In this document: in pieces, positions 59,170 through 64,000 of the stretch
How positions within the stretch are numbered: the first letter of the stretch is position 1
Layout: each line of letters opens with the position of its first letter
Assembly (NCBI GenBank): GCA_028829895.1
Contig: CM054178.1
Span: 64,014,335 to 64,078,334, forward strand
DNA from: Sinotaia quadrata
Lineage: Eukaryota > Mollusca > Gastropoda > Architaenioglossa > Viviparidae
Length of the DNA stretch: 64,000 nucleotides
Direction: 5' to 3'
Notes under the pieces: model-generated
Told to the model about the DNA's origin: nothing
Databases searched by the model: none
The model's input: only the letters and a program-made list of their open reading frames with translations
Made by a program: the position numbers and the translations under genes

Positions 59170-60300
59170 CTTTAAAAATCAACTGACCTGTTTATCGGTC
59201 GTCTTGGTCAATAGAACTTTTGAAATACGGTCGTCTTTGGTCAGTAGAACTCTTGTAAAACGGTCGTCTTTGGTCAGTAGAACTCTTGTAATATTACGTG
59301 CAGATTAATACAGTAAACTGTAAAACTAATCAATATATATATTAATGTATGTAAATTTCAATACTTTTATTAGCAGATCACTGTAAAATAATTAGTAACA
59401 TGTTTATTACAAGATTAATGTAAGTAACATTCAATGCATTATTAGCAGAATAAAGTAGCTTGCAATACTTTATTAGGAAATTATTGTAGTAACTTGTAAT
59501 AGCGGATTAGTGTACGTAAGTTGTAACAATTGACTAATATACGTATGCTGTAACAGCAGATTAATGTACATAAGGTGTAACAGCGGATTAATATACGTAA
59601 GCTGTAACAACTGATTAATATACGTAAGTTGTAACAACTGATTAATATACGTAAGTTGTAACAACTGATTAATATACGCAAACGTGTGTTAACCACACGT
59701 CTAAAGAACAGCATTGTCCAAAACTGACACAAGTCATGAAAATTAAAATTGTCTTAGTAATACAAATAACTCACTCGGCTTTTATATTGTCATAATCTTA
59801 GCACCAAGCACGTGGACTCAGTTTAAAGATTTGAGTAAGGGGTAAAATAATTTAAACTCAACTGGAACCAAAGACAGTAGGGAACGCGTTGCACTCTATC
59901 AATGGGTACATTGTTTGCTCTCTCCGACACTTACTCTCTCTGACACGAACTCTCTCTGATCCGAGCTCTCCCTGGCACGAACTCTCCCCCCTGGCACGAA
60001 CTCTCCCCCCTGACACGAACACTCCCCCCCTGGCACGAACTCAGATGACCCTTCTTTGAAGACAAATCCTTACTCCACATTATTTTGGAGAGCATGTTGA
60101 ACAGATAATAATCTATAGATATATCGCATAAGAGATTTTTAAAAATTCCTTGGCTGCGAGTTTTGAGAAAGGTTAGCTTGATTTTAGGGTTGCTAATTAA
60201 AATTCCACGTTGCCTGATTTTAGGGTTGCTTATTAAAATTCCACGTTACTTGATTTTAGGGTTGCTTATTAAAATTCCACGTTGCCTGATTTCACAGACA
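59170..60300. repeat. Short arrays
   Basis: 59190-59290: three 39-bp copies (GGTCGTCTTTGGTCAGTAGA). 59480-59690: eight 27-bp copies (GATTAATATACGTAAGTTGT). 59920-60045: (T/C)CTCTCTGACACGAAC units. 60175-60295: three copies of TTTTAGGGTTGCTTATTAAA. Confidence 0.92.
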
Positions 60301-61329
60301 AGCGCCTAAGATCTATTCGATTGTAAATGTAGTGTAGGATGTTCGGGGTCTTTGCCAGTAAAGCAGCTGGGTGGAACGTATCTGCTGCAGTAATTTTCCA
60401 GTAATGACACACTTTCCGAATTCCACCTGCCTGAAGATCTTACACATGCGTTATCTGAGGCACACGGGACCTGCTACATCGTCACAACAGACAGACTAAA
60501 CACTAAGCTCACCACCACAAGCTAAGACTGTTAAATCAATTGACAATCGTGTACTTCCTCGAGCCGGGCTCAAACGGGAGAACTATTCACTCTTTAAGTA
60601 GTATGGCCTTTTAAAAAATGTCTAGCATTCAAGAACTACTTTGTGTGTCATAAAGCACACTTCAAACATACATGACACTTGCGACACCTTTCTTCAATAC
60701 AATCTAAAATAACCTTACCAGCTGAGTCAAAAATGCGAAACTTATCGCCTTGTCGAATTCTCGTAAGATTTCATTTCAGCAACAAGTTTAGTTTGACAAT
60801 GCTTGATAACACTACAACGTCTCTTAAAGCACAACTTAAGAGCTAGCTTAAACTGGTACGCTGCCATTCCTAAAGGATAGTAAACATTGAACTAGTTCAA
60901 GCCAATAATTTCCAAATGTCCTGGAACCACAAACTGTCCATATTGGTTTATTAAAAATTCTTAGCCATGATAAATTGGTAATCCTGTAAGTAGCTTGACA
61001 ACAATTATTGTTCATTGTATGAGTCCAGAGTTAAGAAGCATTATTTGCCTTAAGCTACAGTTTCCAATGACTACCAGGTACACATACATTATAAAACTAA
61101 TTCTTTATTGTTGTGTGAAGAGTCGAGCTGAAATAGATGACGAAGATTGACGTTGTGTATCCAGGTTGGTCAGGTGGTGAAGTTGTGTAGTGTATGAGAG
61201 TTGATGGCTGTATCTAGTCGACTATGTATTAAGCAAGCAATGCATTTCCAGTGTAAGATTACTGACAACTTTTGCTGTCAATCAAAACAAGCAATGCATT
61301 TCCATTTGAAATAAGACTGTCTAACACGT

Positions 61330-61793
61330 TCAATACAACACAGCATAAAACAAGTTCCAAAACAACACAGCATAAAACAAATTCCAGAACAGCACAGCAT
61401 AAAACAAGTTCCAAAACAACACAGCATAAAACAAATTCCAGAACAGCACAGCATAAAACAAGTTCCACAACAACTCACCATGAAACAAGTTCCCAATAAA
61501 GAAATGACACAATAAAGCATGAAACAAGTTCCAATACTAAAAAGAATTAAACAAGTTCCAACACTGGAAAGACTGACTCAAGTTTATCTGTCTGTATGTA
61601 TTCAGTTTGTACAAGCGTTAACTCCTAATTATTTCTCAAAAAGCGTGGTAGACGCGTACACTAATCTTTCACGACTGAATGCTTCCAATATGCAGTGATC
61701 AGTGAACCGAACCAAACAGGTCGCTATTGACGTCACAGCTCGAACCAGCGATCACTTGATTTCAGCGTAGTTTCTATTTTTTAATTATGCGTC

Positions 61794-61863
<70 letters not shown>

Positions 61864-62710
61864 TTTACAAAACTGATTTAGTAAATCATACTTTAATGTC
61901 CCACACTCGTTCTACAAGTCTCCCATTGGCTGTATGTGTCTTTTAGTGTCCGAACGCATTCTACAAGTCTCCCATTGGCTGTATGTGTCTTTTAGTGTCC
62001 GAACGCATTCTACAAGTCTCCCATTGGCTGTATGTGTCTTTTAGTGTCCGAACGCATTCTACAAGTCTCCCATTGGCTGTATGTGTCTTTTAGTGTCCGA
62101 ACGCATTCTACAAGTCTCCCATTGGCTGTATGTGTCATAGTTGGTGGCGTACCCCTTCATCACTTTTCATTTCTCTGTATGTTTCATGTGCAAATGCTAA
62201 ACTTTAATGACTCTGGCATTTGTTGGATGTATTGAGGTTTATTTTGCTAAACTAAAATTTGCTGGATAAATCCAGGTTAATGGCTAACTTTAACAACTCT
62301 TACATTTACTTGCTGTATTATTGTTTATTTGCTAAACTTACATTTGCTGGATATATCCGGGTTAATGGCTATCTTTAATAACTCTGACATTTGTTGTTTG
62401 TATCGGCTATCTTTAATAACTCGTACATTACTGAATGCCTCACGGTTAATGGGTAACATTAGTAACTTACATTTACTCTTACATTAGCTAGATATATCGT
62501 GGTTCATGATTAAACTTTAATAACTCTTTACATCAATCTGAGCATATCGTGGTTCATGTCTAAACTTTAATAACTCTTTACATCAGTCTGAACATATCGG
62601 GGTTCATGATTAAACTTTAATAACTCTTTACATCAATCTGAACATACTGTGGTTCATGATTAAACTTTAATAACTCTTTACATCAATCTGAACATACTGT
62701 GGTTAATGAC
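61330..62710. repeat. 27/54-bp, (AT)n, 49-bp and 50-bp arrays
   Basis: 61330-61495: 27-bp copies of CAGCATAAAACAAGTTCCA alternating in 54-bp pairs. 61797-61860: (AT)n. 61905-62140: five 49-bp copies (TCTACAAGTCTCCCATTGGC). 62200-62705: degenerate units of about 50 bp (TTTAATAACTCTTTACATCA). From 62710 to 64000, and in 60300-61320, no gene was recognised. Confidence 0.94.
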
Positions 62711-64000
62711 AACCTTAATAACCATACACACATACAAGCATACATACACAGACATACACAAATACTTACACATATGAAACAATTCGAACTTTGAAAAGTG
62801 TGTGCACATTGCTGTGTTGTTATGACCTTTACAACTAAGAAATTGTCATCCTACCCCTCCTCTTTCTCAACAGTTAGAAGATACTTTTAATTTCTACTGT
62901 AAATTCCGTTGATCTCTCGTTTTTAAAATCAAGTCGATTAGTGGAATCCGAAGGTGGTAATCCAAGTAAAAAGATTTCCCGCAGCTCTGGGTTCGCGATA
63001 CTCGGCGACAGTGTCTGTGTGCAAGTATTTCTTTTCTGGGTCACAACGAAAAAAAAAAAGAAAGTTCCAATTTGAACACTATTTCAGCATGCGGTTTAAA
63101 TAACATAAAATTTCTCATAAGTACCTCGGTGATGCTTACAAGAAATCTCTTATCTACTCTTTTTAATTCTATTTTTATTTCCATGGTGTGTACAAATACA
63201 TAAACAGTTCTTTGTCAACAGCACTATTTCCTTTTTATGTTTCAGGAAGATATTTACTTTTACTGTAAAACATTTCGTGTTGTATAATATTTAATGCTAA
63301 AGATGTATCATGTTATAATATAGTGGTTAATGCTACAGTATGATTCATGTAATAATATGATGTGTTACAATAAGTTGTTTAATGTTATGTTATTAATGGT
63401 ATAGAATGAGATTTAGTCTTATAGAAAGTTTAATTCAAGTCACCTCATGTTGTACACGACACTTAGTAATTAAGTTCCTAAATATTCGCTTGCAGTCCAA
63501 TGGCAATAAATGGTTAAATGTCTACTACCACAACTACCCATGCAGACATGAGAAATCGTGTTATATTATTTAGATTTCGCCTGATAACCGAATTTATCGA
63601 CCGTTTAAAGCGGCCTAAGAATTGAGCCAAGTCAGCCATAAAACTAAATTAGAAAAATCCAACAATAAAATTCCTTCATTTCTGAAATTGGATCACAGTC
63701 GTTTGAACTTGATAACTGTCAAGAGATTACCACGTGATTAGCGTAAGGAACAAAAGATGTTTAGACGCTTTGTTCAATGACTTTGTGCACGCTGACAAAC
63801 GCATGATCCAACGGGGCTTTCCGACAACAAAATCAAAAAAATAATTAAATACTGCTGTAAATTGTAGAAAGGTGTGGATGAGACGATCAAGTTATTTATA
63901 ATTCATAATGCACTTGACAACAAACGCACGCACACACGCATGAAACGATTCACTTCTATATAGCACGCTTACACAAGTATGCGTGTGAACGTGTGCATGT

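Overview
The window looks like nuclear DNA of an invertebrate animal. It is AT-rich. One gene is split into small, phase-compatible exons by kilobase introns, and the intervening DNA is dominated by tandem arrays and long (CA)n, (GA)n, (GATA)n and (AT)n tracts. No bacterial or phage gene organisation is visible. A mollusc or other lophotrochozoan would fit the repeat style and the protein type, but this is inference.

The left half (about 1-36 kb) carries one minus-strand gene, reconstructed exon by exon: a cytosolic carboxypeptidase of the CCP2/CCP3 (AGBL2/AGBL3) type, M14D metallocarboxypeptidases that remove glutamates from tubulin and other proteins. Fifteen coding exons join in frame from an ATG at 32628 to the left edge, where the gene leaves the window; every junction has GT/AG sites and matching phase. 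They encode the N-terminal CCP domain, the zinc ligands (HPGE and DLHGH), the NPDG and RDLNRNY signatures, the catalytic Glu, and a long charged tail. A 27-nt microexon (11082-11108) and an upstream coding exon (36040-36122) are likely additions.

The most unusual structure is the relation between exon edges and tandem arrays. At several junctions (exons 2, 3, 6, 7, 10, 12 and 13) the intronic array starts at the splice site or repeats a block that includes the splice site and a few exonic bases. The introns therefore carry rows of decoy or alternative splice sites. At exon 13 the nearest copies are spaced 33 nt, open and in frame, so using them would insert multiples of 11 residues. A dispersed element of about 0.95 kb, with two long copies and one fragment, begins inside the donor region of exon 4.

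The right half (36-64 kb) has much weaker gene evidence. There is a 349-codon minus-strand ORF with a good start context (50569-51618), two coding-like minus-strand exons near 44.1 and 44.8 kb, a probable transposon-protein relic at 57.6 kb, and many more tandem arrays. No RNA gene or CRISPR array was recognised.
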